From positions 71,001 through 135,000 of the forward strand of contig JAODUO010000079.1 in assembly GCA_025642075.2 (NCBI GenBank): a stretch of 64,000 nt of DNA, read 5' to 3'. A program made the position numbers and the translations under genes. Below are positions 52,280 through 63,720 of this stretch, piece after piece. The stretch is from Ridgeia piscesae (Eukaryota; Annelida; Polychaeta; Sabellida; Siboglinidae). Position 1 is the stretch's first letter. Each line of letters starts with the position of its first letter. Below the pieces are notes generated by a model. It did no database searches. It was not told the DNA's origin and was given only the letters and a program-made list of their open reading frames with translations.

Positions 52280-55200
52280 TGTATGTGTGCTTTGGTATGC
52301 AGGTATTACAGTACAATACCTCAGGGAGTTTGACACCCCTGCCATGCAGAGTTGTAAACCACTGCCTTGTGGTACAGGTTCTTGACAGAACCAAAGGCTA
52401 AGGGAGCAAACCCTAACCAGAAAACCATGTCATTGTGGCAGCATCAAGGGCGGTTGATGTATGGAACTCCCAATATTTCTCGACTAGCCACTGCAGGGAC
52501 AAATAGTTTCCGCCTGTCTTGACATGTTCTTGCCGATATGAAATCTCTATTTGTTCCCCGAGAGAGTGCCGCTAGTAACTTGCAAAAGCCAGCGGCACTT
52601 CGACATTTTTTGATAGCAGCTTCCATGACATGTACAACTGCACGAAATACCATACCGGATCGGCCGTCGCCCGGGTTACCAAGGACCGCGCTGCTCAACC
52701 TCATCTTCCGTCGACAGTGGAAAATCAGCTAGGAAGAAAAGAAGAAGAGAACTACTGACAATTGCACAATGCAACGTCAGGACTCTCCTCGACCGAGAAG
52801 GAGCTGACCGACCAGAAAGACGTACGGCACTAGTAGCAATGGAACTTGCCAAATACAACATCGACATCGCCACCCTATATGAAACAAGGTTCCCAGAGTC
52901 TGGTATTTTCAACGACTTTGAATACTCTTTCTTCTGGAGTGGCCGACCCAAAGGAGAAAGAAGGGAGGCCGGAATGGGCTTTGCTATCAAAAAGGATATC
53001 GTCACAAAGCTGACAGAAATGCCACGGCCAGTATGTGACAGAATCATGACGATGAGACTACCTCTGAGCAAGGACAACTTTGCTACAATTATCAGCGTGT
53101 ACGCAACAACAATAACAAACCCAGATGAGGCGTTCTACAACCAGCTGGCAAGTGTGCTCAGTGGCATCCCTCGTACAGATAAGCTACTGCTGATAGGAGA
53201 CTTCAATGCGAGGATAGGAAGAGAAAATGACAAGTGGCCCTTGGTCATGGGCAAACATGGGATTTGGAAATGCAACTCCAATGGCGAGCTTCTACTGGCT
53301 CTGTGCTCTGAGTTCGAACTGATAGTGACGAACACCATGTTCAAGCAGAAGGATGAACACAAGACCACTTGGATGCATCCTCGTTCCAGACCCTGGTATA
53401 TGATCGACTTCATCATCACGAGATGTTGGGATAAGATGGACATCTACAGTACCGGAGTCATGCGTGGAGCTAATTGATGGACCAATCACCAGATGCTGAG
53501 GTCAAAGGTGGCTTTCAGAATATGACAAAAGCACAACAGGCAAGGGACAAGTAAGCCGACCAAGCTCAACACAGCAAAACTAAGTACCACCAGCCATAGG
53601 GAGAGTTTTGAGCAGGAGATTGACAGTGCTCTCGCCCAATGGGAGGAGAAGGAAACTCAACACCAGACGAGGAATGGGGAGCTCTGCAGCAGGTCGTATA
53701 CAACACATCCAAGACATATCTTGGCAAGCCAGACAGGCAATACCAGGACTGGTTCGACCCCAACGACCAGGAGCTACAGACTCTTATGAGCAGAAGACAC
53801 CAAGCCCACCAGAGAGTGTTGCAAACCAGGAGCACCAGATCCACCACTGCAACATATAAAGATGCCTGCAGAATGCTACAAAAACGCACCCGTGCACTGA
53901 AGTCAGACTGGTGGGAAAGGAAGGCAGTGGAGCTGCAGAGAGCTGCTCAAAATAAACGACATTAAGGGCTTCTACAATGGACTGAAGGAAGTGTGGGGAC
54001 CCAAAAACAATGGATCTGTTCACCTGAAATCAACAGATGGAATGGAGACCTTCTCTGACAGCAAGAGAGTTGTAGCAAGATGGAGTGAACACTTCCAGAA
54101 GCTACTTAACGTCCCTGGCGACGTAAATCACGAAGCTCTGGACAACATCCCGCAGCGTGTTACCAAGACAAGCCTCGATGAAATTCCAACCGTGGATGAG
54201 ATGGCTAGAGCAATCGCCTGTCTGAAAGATGGAAAGCACCTGGAGGAGATGGAATTCCTGCAAAAGTATGGAAGCATGGAGGGGACAATCTGTTCAGCAG
54301 ACTGCACCAACTAATCACCAATGCCTGGGAGGTAGGTTCTGCACCACAAGCATGGAAGGATGCCAGCATTGTAACCATCTACAAGAAAGGTGATCGAACA
54401 GACTGTGGGAACTATAGAGGAATCTCTTCTTTCCATAGCAGGCAAGATCTTCGCCAGCATCCTCCTCAACAGACTATTTATTCACATAACACCAGAGGTA
54501 GTTCCGGAGACACAATGTAGCTTCAGAGGTAACCGGAGCACCGTGGATGTGATATTTTGTCTTCGACAGTTACAAGAAAAGTGCATTGAGCAGGACAGAC
54601 CATTGTACATGGTATTTGTCGACTTCAATAAGGCGGTTCTGCACCACAAGCATGGAAGGATGCCAGCATTGTAACCATCTACAAGAAAGGTGATCGAACA
54701 GACTGTGGGAACTATAGAGGAATCTCTTCTTTCCATAGCAGGCAAGATCTTCGCCAGCATCCTCCTCAACAGACTATTTATTCACATAACACCAGAGGTA
54801 GTTCCGGAGACACAATGTAGCTTCAGAGGTAACCGGAGCACCGTGGATGTGATATTTTGTCTTCGACAGTTACAAGAAAAGTGCATTGAGCAGGACAGAC
54901 CATTGTACATGGTATTTGTCGACTTCAATAAGGCGTTCGATACAGTTGGAAGGACCGGGCTGTGGCAGCTACTGAGGAAGTATGGCTGCCCAGAGAAGTT
55001 CATAACAATGATCGAGGCACTAAATACCGGAATGATGGCGAATGTTAGTGTTGGAGGGGAAGTCTCGGAATCGTTCAGTGTTACAAATGGGGTCAAGTAA
55101 GGTTGTGTACTGGCTCCCACGCTCTTCTTCATCTTCCTATCAGCAATGCTCGACGAGGCTTTCCGACACATGGGGGATGGCGTCTACTGTCCAGACAGAA

Positions 55201-56091
55201 CGTTGACCTATTCAACGTCGCACACTTCAGAGCGAAGACCAAGATTACTCGGATACTGCTATTCGTAGATGACAGTGCACTGGTTGCACACTCTGCTGAA
55301 GAGATGCAGAAAATAGTGGATGCTTTCTCCGATGCGTCAAAGAAGTTCGGCCTGAAGATTAACATCAAGAAAACCGAGGTGCTGTACCAACCCAACTCTA
55401 TAAGAACTCGAGAGGATGATATCATGGTTGATGGAAACAAGCTGAACTCTGTTCTGGAATTCACCTACCTCGGAAGCACTATATCAAGTAATGGATGCAT
55501 GGTCGATGAAATACAGAGGAGGATGGCCAAGGCTAGTGCATCTATCGGTCGACTACGCCAGAGACTCTGGAACAACCACCATGTGTCCATGCGGGTTAAA
55601 GGCAAGATATACCGTGCAATCGTGCTGTCCACCCTCCTATTTGGAGCCGAGGCCTGGACAGTGTACAGACGACAGGTGAAAAGGCTGCATGCCTTCATGA
55701 TGCGACATCTGCGTTCGATCATGAGGATAACCTGGATGGACAAAGTGACAAACAAGGAAATACTCGAACGGACAGGGCTGCCATCTTTGGAAGATTTTCT
55801 GATCAAAAAGAATCTCCGGTAGAATGGACACCTCATGAGGATGTCACCAGACAGGTTACCAAAGCAGGATCTCTACTCTCAACTGTCTTCTGGTCACAGA
55901 AAGAGAGGGCGTCCTCATCTCCGGTTGAATGATACCATCAAGAGAAACCTGAAGCTGAGAGACATAAAGACGGACACATGGACATCACTCTCACAGCAGA
56001 TAGATAAATGGAGAGCATTAGTCAAGTGATGGAAGCAGTCTTTGTCGCTTCGCGACTGACAGCATGATGAAGATGATGATGTATGTGTGCT
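52280..56091 (+). mobile_element. RTE-clade retrotransposon, near full length, broken, with 12-bp TSD
   Basis: Target-site duplications TGTATGTGTGCT flank it at 52280-52291 and 56080-56091. After a ~450-bp leader, the APE-type endonuclease lies at about 52755-53477 (AQCNVRTL, LLLIGDFNARIG, MIDFIITR) and ends in TGA. The linker is split over several frames at 53639-54314. Reverse transcriptase blocks follow: [26 protein letters not shown] (54915-54948), LLFVDDSALVAHS (about 55257-55295, with FVDD as the catalytic box), and a C-terminal KRGRPHLRLND-type tail near 55900. The 3' end is gatgatgaagatgatgatg. At least four stops or frame changes make it inactive. Confidence 0.88.
54335..54934 (+). 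repeat. Perfect 300-bp tandem duplication inside the RTE element
   Basis: 54335-54634 and 54635-54934 appear identical at every base. The duplication covers the fingers and palm part of the reverse transcriptase and breaks the domain at FNKA. Being exactly 100 codons, it does not shift the frame, but stops occur at 54672-54674. Confidence 0.93.
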
Positions 56092-58170
56092 GTTGTCAAT
56101 TAAACCTCTCTCCCACGCTATGGGGCCTGGATCTTCTGAGTTGTGTGGCATAGGTTCGAAGGCGTAGTGTGGTCTAATAGATAAGGCAGATCGATTACAA
56201 CGTGACACCTACAATGTTCCTCGACATCACGAGTGATGGCTCGTCACGCTTCAGCGCCTTGGCAGATCTCCGCATGTCGTTTCTGCAACTGCATGAACAG
56301 CCGCCAGCGCCACCCCTATGACTGCGCAGCTACACCGTGCCACTACGCGCTATCGACACGTTGTTATACACGGTTCGGACCCGTTCTTTCTGCCTAGGCA
56401 CTGCCAAGACAACGACACCTCACTGTGTCACGACGCCGGATGCTTTGTTAACGGGGTTTGTAGATGGCATCATCTGGCCGCCCGGCCAGCCACTGACTCT
56501 ACCTCATCAATCATTCGTGCTGGTGGTTGACAACCGTGGATTGTGCTATTTACGCGTTGGCGGGTTCCTGTTACGCGTGTCGTTTCAATCTTGCCTGCAG
56601 ATGTTGGGGTTAACCCAGGACGCGCCTGCCACACCTGCGGGGGACAGTGAGTGTGCAGTGACTCTGGGGCTGCTTACATCTGCTACCTCCGGGGATCCTC
56701 ACGGGTTCGGTCCTCTGTCCGTTTATTGGATTGGGAGGTCACCTAGGTCAGCCCATTAACTTGACGACACCCAGTGCGGATGCTTCGACAGACTGTGTCC
56801 ACCCTCATTACTGGACGTGGGCATGGCTCAGACTTGGTTGCATGACAAGTGGTACACGGCCATTCTTTATACACACAGTTAGCACCCCTGGACGCGTGAC
56901 TACAATGCATCATGCTGTAGCTGGTGGCATTATGATTGCCTTACTAAGCATCTTCACGATGGCGTCAACAACACCTTGCCATCTTTTAGGCCCAGCATGC
57001 GTTGCTTGATGACAAATACTTTTGCATATGTTTCCCTACTAGTGACGAACCATGTGTATTTCTTTTGCACGGCCTTCTTTACCGTACTGGATCCTTAAAC
57101 ATAAGTATTGCGTTTTGACTAAGTTTCTGGTATTGATTGATTTCAAAGACTTCTGGTATCGCACCACCAATATATTGATTGATATCGTAGAACTCTGATA
57201 TCACACCGGCACTACTTCTGGTGCAGTTGCGCTTCTACTGGATCTGTGTTTTCTGTATATACATATATATTAGCCTTACAATGTATGTGTCGTGTATCGA
57301 GTATCGAACATATATTCAGGTATCGATCGGTATCGAACAAAAACCTGGTATCGGACCAGCACTAGGATTGCCTCGGTTTTTCTGTTTTGTGCCGGCGGTT
57401 TGTATGCCTTTCTAATCACCTGTTGTCACGTACTAGCTCACTCTTTAGTTATATCTTATCACTGGTGTTTGCCGTCATACTGTTCCTCTTGTATTTTTTT
57501 TTTTTTTTTATACACATGCATGTTTGATTTGGATTTTCTGCGTGCCTTTGGCCGGAGGTTGGATGCGTAGTGTTTTGTTTTCTCTCCCTTGCAAAACAAA
57601 CTACATTCATCTTTTTTAGTTCAATGGTAGTGTCTTCGACCCCTGTACATCTGGGGTTTCAGTTACAGTCCAACTTTTCTTCACTGTTGGCAACCCCCGT
57701 GTGTGTGTGATGGGGTGCCTGCTATTGCCCTCTCTGGTAGTCTGCTGTGCTTTGTGTGGGGGTTGTTAGGTGGTTTTGGTCCCCACATTTATTTTTCTTA
57801 GATAGCTAGTTGCTTAGATCTTTTCTCGTGCAATCCCCATTGACAAACATGACATCTACGCTTTTAAGGGGATTTGCTTTATTTATCTAGGCCAACAGCA
57901 ATGCTCATACTCTTGTATACTATATGATTTCTCATTATTTGTGTAATTAAAGGGCATTGCTGTTTTCCACTCACATTTGTTTCTGTTTTTCTTGCTATCT
58001 CTCGCTCCATAAACCGAGCAAAGCACAGCAGGCTCCCATTACCTTTACTTAGTTAGCTACCGGTGAGGGTGAGCTAAATAAGTTCTCTAGAATGTTTTTA
58101 TCGGCACTGTTTGTTAATAGCGGGCATCCATGACAGATCAGTCACCCGTAGTATCAGGAAAATGACTAGG
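56092..58170. other. Unrecognised sequence right of the RTE element
   Basis: It has the same G/T/C-rich character as 47903-51420 and several modest open frames (56337-56759, 140 codons; 56731-57009, 92 codons), none matching a family I know. It could be the continuation of the sequence into which the RTE and CR1 copies inserted. Confidence 0.5.
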
Positions 58171-58174
58171 GTGG

Positions 58175-58840
58175 ATGCCACGCTGAGTTTTGAATTTAAA
58201 GGTCATTTTGAAGGTTACGAACTCAACTGGGGTCTTAACTTCGGTTTTTATTTTCTTCATGAATTAAAATCTACGTGAATAGATCTTCACATAGCAATAA
58301 CGGTTGTGTGATTAGGATCAGCATTTGTTTAGATATAAGGTGTTAAACTTTGCATTTACACAGAGATGCATAGGATAATGCAACATAAAAATGTGATTAT
58401 CTCGAAATATGTTTTTCTTGTATGTAGAAGTTGTTTGCATCGATCAGTTGCATGCATATCCATTATTGCCTGGTCAACCTGTTTTTCAAAACCGTACAAT
58501 ACAGTGTACAAGTCAGTATACATAAATTCGTTCATAAACATGACTCGAAGGTGACAAAGAACTAGCCAACATGTGCGGAAATTGTTCAAGACGTGAAATG
58601 ACAATTGCAGAATAGAACTCTGCGTCGCAACTGCATGGTCAACTCTCTGGTGTTCTGATGATCAATATAATGTTCAAATCCACACAAGTGAATTCTTGCT
58701 ACGTTGATAGTTCGTAGGGTAAAAAGGTATACGTCGATGCCATCCACGATTTTAAATATGAAGGTTATGTTGGAGGTCACAACATCAACTTCAGTCAAAA
58801 TATTGTTTTCCATTATTTGACATCTACTTGATCACACCTT
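58175..58840 (+). repeat. Two diverged copies of a ~100-bp segment
   Basis: 58183-58280 and 58738-58830 both start gatgcca and run parallel at about 60 percent identity to atctac..ga. In one frame both can be read to a stop (F-E-F-K-G-H-F-E-G and D-F-K-Y-E-G-Y-V-G-G), suggesting decayed paralogous coding ends. Confidence 0.45.
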
Positions 58841-58954
58841 TGCACAGAAACACATAGGTTTTGGTTTGTAGATGTGTCGTCTGTGTTATGAGGTTCTGAA
58901 CCTTCAATCTATACATGAAAATAATAGGTAAAAAGATAAGGTAAGTTAATTCTT

Positions 58955-59275
58955 ATATAACGCAGTATCCAGTCCCCAGTGATGGATATGTGTATGAGCT
59001 GCTTTATACTTTACATCCCTGGCAGAGCTATTCAAACAAAAACATCTCAACTTCTTTGGGAAGCATCCAGCCATGCTGCAATTAATGCGCGAAGGCTGCT
59101 CATACACATATCCATCACTGTCTATAGCCAGGTACTCATTCATACAGGTGAGTGAACTGGAGCAATGTCGAGTGAAAACACCTGTCCAAGGTTTCACACT
59201 GCTGCACAGGAATCGAACCCGGGTTCTCTTAGTCGAGAGTCCAAAGCTCTACCCCTGAACCACTGCGCTATACAG
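58955..59275 (-). mobile_element. tRNA-derived SINE
   Basis: Read on the minus strand, the head contains agcgcagtggttcaggggta (A-box region) and gggttcgattcct (B box), a tRNA-like RNA polymerase III promoter with about the right spacing. The body continues for roughly 200 bp and includes a 21-bp inverted repeat, 58979-58999 against 59098-59118. The 3' limit near 58955 is approximate. Confidence 0.75.
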
Positions 59276-59573
59276 TATGTATGGAATAACTGTAACCGCG
59301 CACGTATGTTTGCGGTACGGATGTTTGTGAAGAATAGCAATGTTTACATCCTAGACAATATCGTCACTGTTCCTGTAACAACGTTTACGTACGGTGTAAA
59401 ACCTTCCCTGCACACAGATGATGATATGGTAGAGAGATCCAGTTCCACAGTGAAGTCAAGGCGATTTAAGTGGCAAGCGCATGCTGAGACCATGAGCTAT
59501 CAAGCCTAAAGTAGTACATGAATTCCAAACGCTTGATCATGCTATCTTGCCACATGGTGACAGACAGTCACCA

Positions 59574-60655
59574 TCATTCGACCGTAAAAAGAAAATTAAG
59601 GAAGAGTGGTTTAGTAGCACGGATGCTGAAAGGAAGACGGCCAGGGCTAAAGAGTGTGCCTGGTGGTGTCACAAATACATGATGATAGTCGACTAGTTCC
59701 ACCATGTAGTTTTCCATTGGTCCCAGAGTTACAAAGTTCGAATCTTTGAAAGCCTCCTCATATTCACCCGTGATGTGTCGTGTCATTAGCCAGCGTAGCA
59801 GTGCGCCTTTGCGCAGTGTGAAACCTATAACACCTCCCTGGCTCTTTGCTTCACGATTGACGGTTTGTTTCAGGGCTTGATCTGTAGGAACGCAATTGAA
59901 AATCCGACTCGCTGACCTACGAACAACAACCCCTCTCCATCGTGTGGCGATACATCAGTGGTTCTCTTTCTTCCAGTTGTTTCATCTCTGCAATGTACAC
60001 TGGGGTGTATCGGGAATAGTTAATTCGCCCAGCAAGGACGAAATAGGGAACAGTTTCCATCACAGCGTGTATATGCGTTAGGACATTTGCCTCCCTGTCA
60101 GCTCGTAAGGGTCTAACTAGTACGTTACCAGACTCAATGAAGCCATCCCAGTAAGCAAATGTTTCTGAGTGTTGTCGTCCTTCTTTTTGAAAGCGAGTGA
60201 TCGCATCCAATACGGACTGGGGAATTGCGTTTTCCACTTGATAGGTGACATTGGGTTTTCGCTTCTTAGCAGGTTTGCGATACACTTGGATCTGTTGTTC
60301 TTTGTATTGTGCGGTGTCCAAAGATTTCTTCTTCGTGCAAAGAATCGAAGACATTTCACGACTGACTGGAGATCGTTGGTACAACACGACAGCCATGGCA
60401 TGGGTAATGCGTTTCCCATCGATTATCTCCTCATTTTGGTCAAAGTTATTGATGGCTGCATCAACGATTGAGTCAATGTTTTTAGAGTCAAACTATGAAA
60501 TCCCGCGTGGAACCTGTACTTCAGATGGTCCCGATAGTTGATCAAGAGCTATTTTCTCCCGTCGTCATAGGTTATAGAATGTCCTACTGTACTGAGAACT
60601 CCTATAAGTTCCTTGCCGCCATGGTCATGGTGCATCTGAACCCCAAAACCAAATG
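59574..60655 (-). pseudogene. Broken ORF of an uncharacterised repeated invertebrate family
   Basis: Three minus-strand segments belong together: 60655-60549 (GVQMHHDHGGKELIGVLS), 60494-59917 (FDSKNIDSIVDAA to AYWDGFIESGNVLVRPLRAD and LAGRINYSRYTPVYIAEM), and about 59930-59574 (FNCVPTDQAL, AKSQGGVIGFTLRKG, MTRHITGEYEEAF). A stop lies at 60549-60551 and a one-base frame change near 59935. From memory such blocks recur in multi-copy ORFs of molluscs and cnidarians, likely mobile-element cargo or transposon genes; I cannot name the family or function. Confidence 0.55.
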
Positions 60656-60660
60656 TAATT

Positions 60661-60732
<72 letters not shown>

Positions 60733-60743
60733 GTGTGTGTGTG

Positions 60744-60810
<67 letters not shown>

Positions 60811-60866
60811 GTGTCTGTGTATGTGTGTGTGTGTGTGTGTGAGTGTGTGTTGTGTGTGTGTGTGTG

Positions 60867-60933
<67 letters not shown>

Positions 60934-60948
60934 TGTGTGTTGTGTGTG

Positions 60949-60997
<49 letters not shown>

Positions 60998-61033
60998 TGT
61001 GTGTGTGTGGTGTGTGTGTGTGTGTGTGTGCGC
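60661..61033 (+). repeat. Long (GT)n microsatellite
   Basis: About 370 bp of GT with a few GTT and CT interruptions. It cuts off the upstream part of the minus-strand ORF at 60655. Confidence 0.97.
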
Positions 61034-61827
61034 TTGTGTGCATGGCTTGACATGCTATTACATATGCTGATCACGATGTTACATTCCTTTGAAGGCACTG
61101 CGTAGATTCACTTGTCGTCGGCGGGTGTGACTACTCATTTGGCTTGTTCTTCAAGCCGATTCAAGAGAGCTGTCTATATGTAAGCATATACGAGACTGGT
61201 TTTTATCACTAACACGTACGGCTCGTTTATCACAGCTATGGTGTGTATCTGCTTGGGAAATTACATAACCCAGAGACATTAGTGTAAGCGGGGGGGGCAA
61301 ACGCACGGAACACATCAGTGGTAGTTTAGGGGGTACGAGCTGGCAATTAGGGTGCCTGAGCCGGAGCTTCGGCACGGCTCGATTTCACGGCATCGGAAGG
61401 CGGGGTAGGGGCCTGTTGCAATTTTTTTCGCGGCGACGTTCACAATTTCGGGACCACCTACAGTAACAATTCATAATCACTTATAATTACATTTCTGTTA
61501 TTTCTTTCGCAAGTACTTGTAATTTTGCTTCACAGCGGTACTAATGTAATATTGTTTTATAATTTGAGCTGAAGGTAATTTGTATGAACATTGCTTTTAC
61601 GCTCTAAACCAGGCGACCAAGTGGAAACCGCGAGGCGACTTTGGGGAAGTTAGGCGATGGATGGCGGTGCGCTTGCTGAAATTAAACGATGAAAAAACTA
61701 AGATGATGATCTTTACATCAAAGCATCATCTCAATGTGTACGGAGGTTGCTCCTTGACAATTGGCGATGAAACGGTTTCACCATCACACCGCATAAGAAA
61801 TCTGGGAGTTCACATGGATCAGCATCT

Positions 61828-62593
61828 TGTAAGAATCGTAAGGATATATTTTGAAGCAGAGATATGAAAGCACGGAGGAGGGAGCAAAGACACAAGAAGT
61901 CGTAGATATATAATTAGCGAGGACTAATGTGCTGGACTAGTGGCTGTGGGCTATTAGTGACGGTAATGGGTTGCTAGTTATTTGGCCGTAGGCGCACTGC
62001 TGGAAGGAAGGTCAGTAGTGCTATTCTTGTTGGCCTTCGCCGCACTGTTGGGAGAAGTAGACTAGGTAGAACCTTCTAGAAGGAATGCCCCCACGCCACA
62101 GCCAGATTATTATTAACTCTCGGATCTACCGAGAGCGTAGTCCGAGCGTTGTCCGAAGCTTAGCCAGAGAGTTGCGTAGATAGCCTAATTAAATAAGGAA
62201 ATGCATGTCTAGTTAGTGACTGCCTCTTGGCAGATAGGATATAAGCCTATGGAAGAAAGAGACAAGAAGAGGGAGAAAGAAGAGGATGGAAGATGTTTGT
62301 ACTGGGTATTAGGAAGAATAAAAACGTGTTTGCTACCAAGCCGAACTTGGACTTCTGCAGTTATTGAATCGTGAAGAGACACTACACTGCTTGTGTGTTA
62401 TGGTGAGTTGCGACTGTGGCCGATCCTGTAGTAGGTCTCTAGTTGTAACTACCTGACATGCGAGTAGTGTAAACCAGGCACAACTGATACCTCTAAGGTG
62501 GAGTATTGCATAACACTCGTTAGGGGCTAGGTTGTTGACGTCACAATCTGACGATGACAGATCATATGACTGCTATGTGTGCCGCATGTAACT
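61828..62593. mobile_element. 766-bp insertion in the LINE, possibly LTR-like
   Basis: The 7-bp AGCATCT occurs at 61821-61827 and 62594-62600, and removing one copy plus the insert rejoins the LINE reading frame. The insert has a TATA-like gatataag (about 62237), an AATAAA (about 62318) and a 7-bp hairpin ctctcgg/ccgagag near 62118, as expected of a solo LTR. The ends are not a clean TG...CA, so the class is uncertain. Confidence 0.5.
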
Positions 62594-62939
62594 AGCATCT
62601 ATACAGACTGTCATCAACACAGCACTACCTGACAACCGAGGCCGCGAAAAGTGCAACCAACGTCACCTCTCGACTCGACTACTGCAACTCATTGTTACAT
62701 AACATCCCGTTATCACAGACAGCTCGGTTGCAGCGTGTCCAGAACAATGCAGCCATAGGCTAGTAACACGCACCAGTAAACACGACGACGTCAAACCAGT
62801 GTTGAAGGAGCTGCATTGGCTGCCAGTTGAGAGCCGAATCGCCTTCAAATATTAAGAATGACTTTTAAATGCATCAGTGGTTTGGCTCCGTCTTATCTGA
62901 CAGAACTTGTTCAACCACGAAAGCGTGACGGACGCCTAC

Positions 62940-63404
62940 GCCGGTTTCATGGCGCGTACTTAAGACGTCGTAGCGGGCTATAACTCGTCGAAAGCCTAAA
63001 ACGTTGTAAAGTTGCGCTAGTTGCGTTTCATGAGTCTGATCCATAGTTGCACTTAGCTGCACCATGTATTTAGTAGGCGTAACTTTACGCTAGTTGAAAT
63101 ATTTACGATATGCTCCCGAAGTTGAAATATTGGATATCCTTTGCATTCATCATAGCTTCCCATTTGCTATCGAACGACAAAGGCGGCAGCTAGAAAGAAA
63201 AAGGTTATTCAGACACAGCACAAATACAGGGATTCCCCACAGCGACCTAACTAGGTCAGTTCTACTATGATTTAGCTGCGCGAATGCTAAATTGGTCTCA
63301 TGAAACCGGCCATAAGCTGCATTGACTATTCGTTGGTAGCTGCGACCAGTAGACCGCGTAATTGCGCGTAAAGTGACACGGCTTCATGAAACTCGGCCCT
63401 GGCA
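62940..63404. mobile_element. Non-autonomous DNA transposon-like insertion
   Basis: The left end gccggtttcatg (about 62940) and the right end catgaaactcggcc (about 63391-63404) are imperfect inverted repeats. Related inverted motifs occur inside (gcgtttcatgag near 63025, catgaaaccggcc near 63302). The segment splits the LINE between its TELVQP and GDSAFG blocks. No target-site duplication is clear. Confidence 0.5.
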
Positions 63405-63670
63405 GAACTATGCGCCAACACTGCACCAAGGCCTAACAAAGACGTGTATTGGTGATTCGGCCTTTGGCGCAGCAGCACCTCGACTGCGGAATGAATTACC
63501 TGTGAACATGCGTGCATCCGGGACATTACCTATGTTTAAAACTATGTTTAAAAAGTGTTTAAAGACATATCTTTTCATTAAACATTTCAATTAATTCAAA
63601 TTGTTTTGAAATGACCGACTTTGCTTTAGAATTTATGTTAGTGTTTATGTTTTAGATTAATTTATAAAGC

Positions 63671-63674
<4 letters not shown>

Positions 63675-63716
<42 letters not shown>

Positions 63717-63720
63717 GCTC
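63675..63720. repeat. (TA)n tract flanked by inverted agccttta / taaaggct
   Basis: About 18 TA units within a perfect dyad whose arms read agccttta and taaaggct. It lies in the 3' UTR of the LINE. Confidence 0.85.

Noticed and set aside
59195..59275. A functional tRNA gene
   Set aside because: Only the A- and B-box halves are tRNA-like; no full cloverleaf could be drawn and the sequence continues into a SINE body.
60549..61105. Long frames of alternating Cys-Val or His-Thr
   Set aside because: Simple translation of the GT microsatellite.
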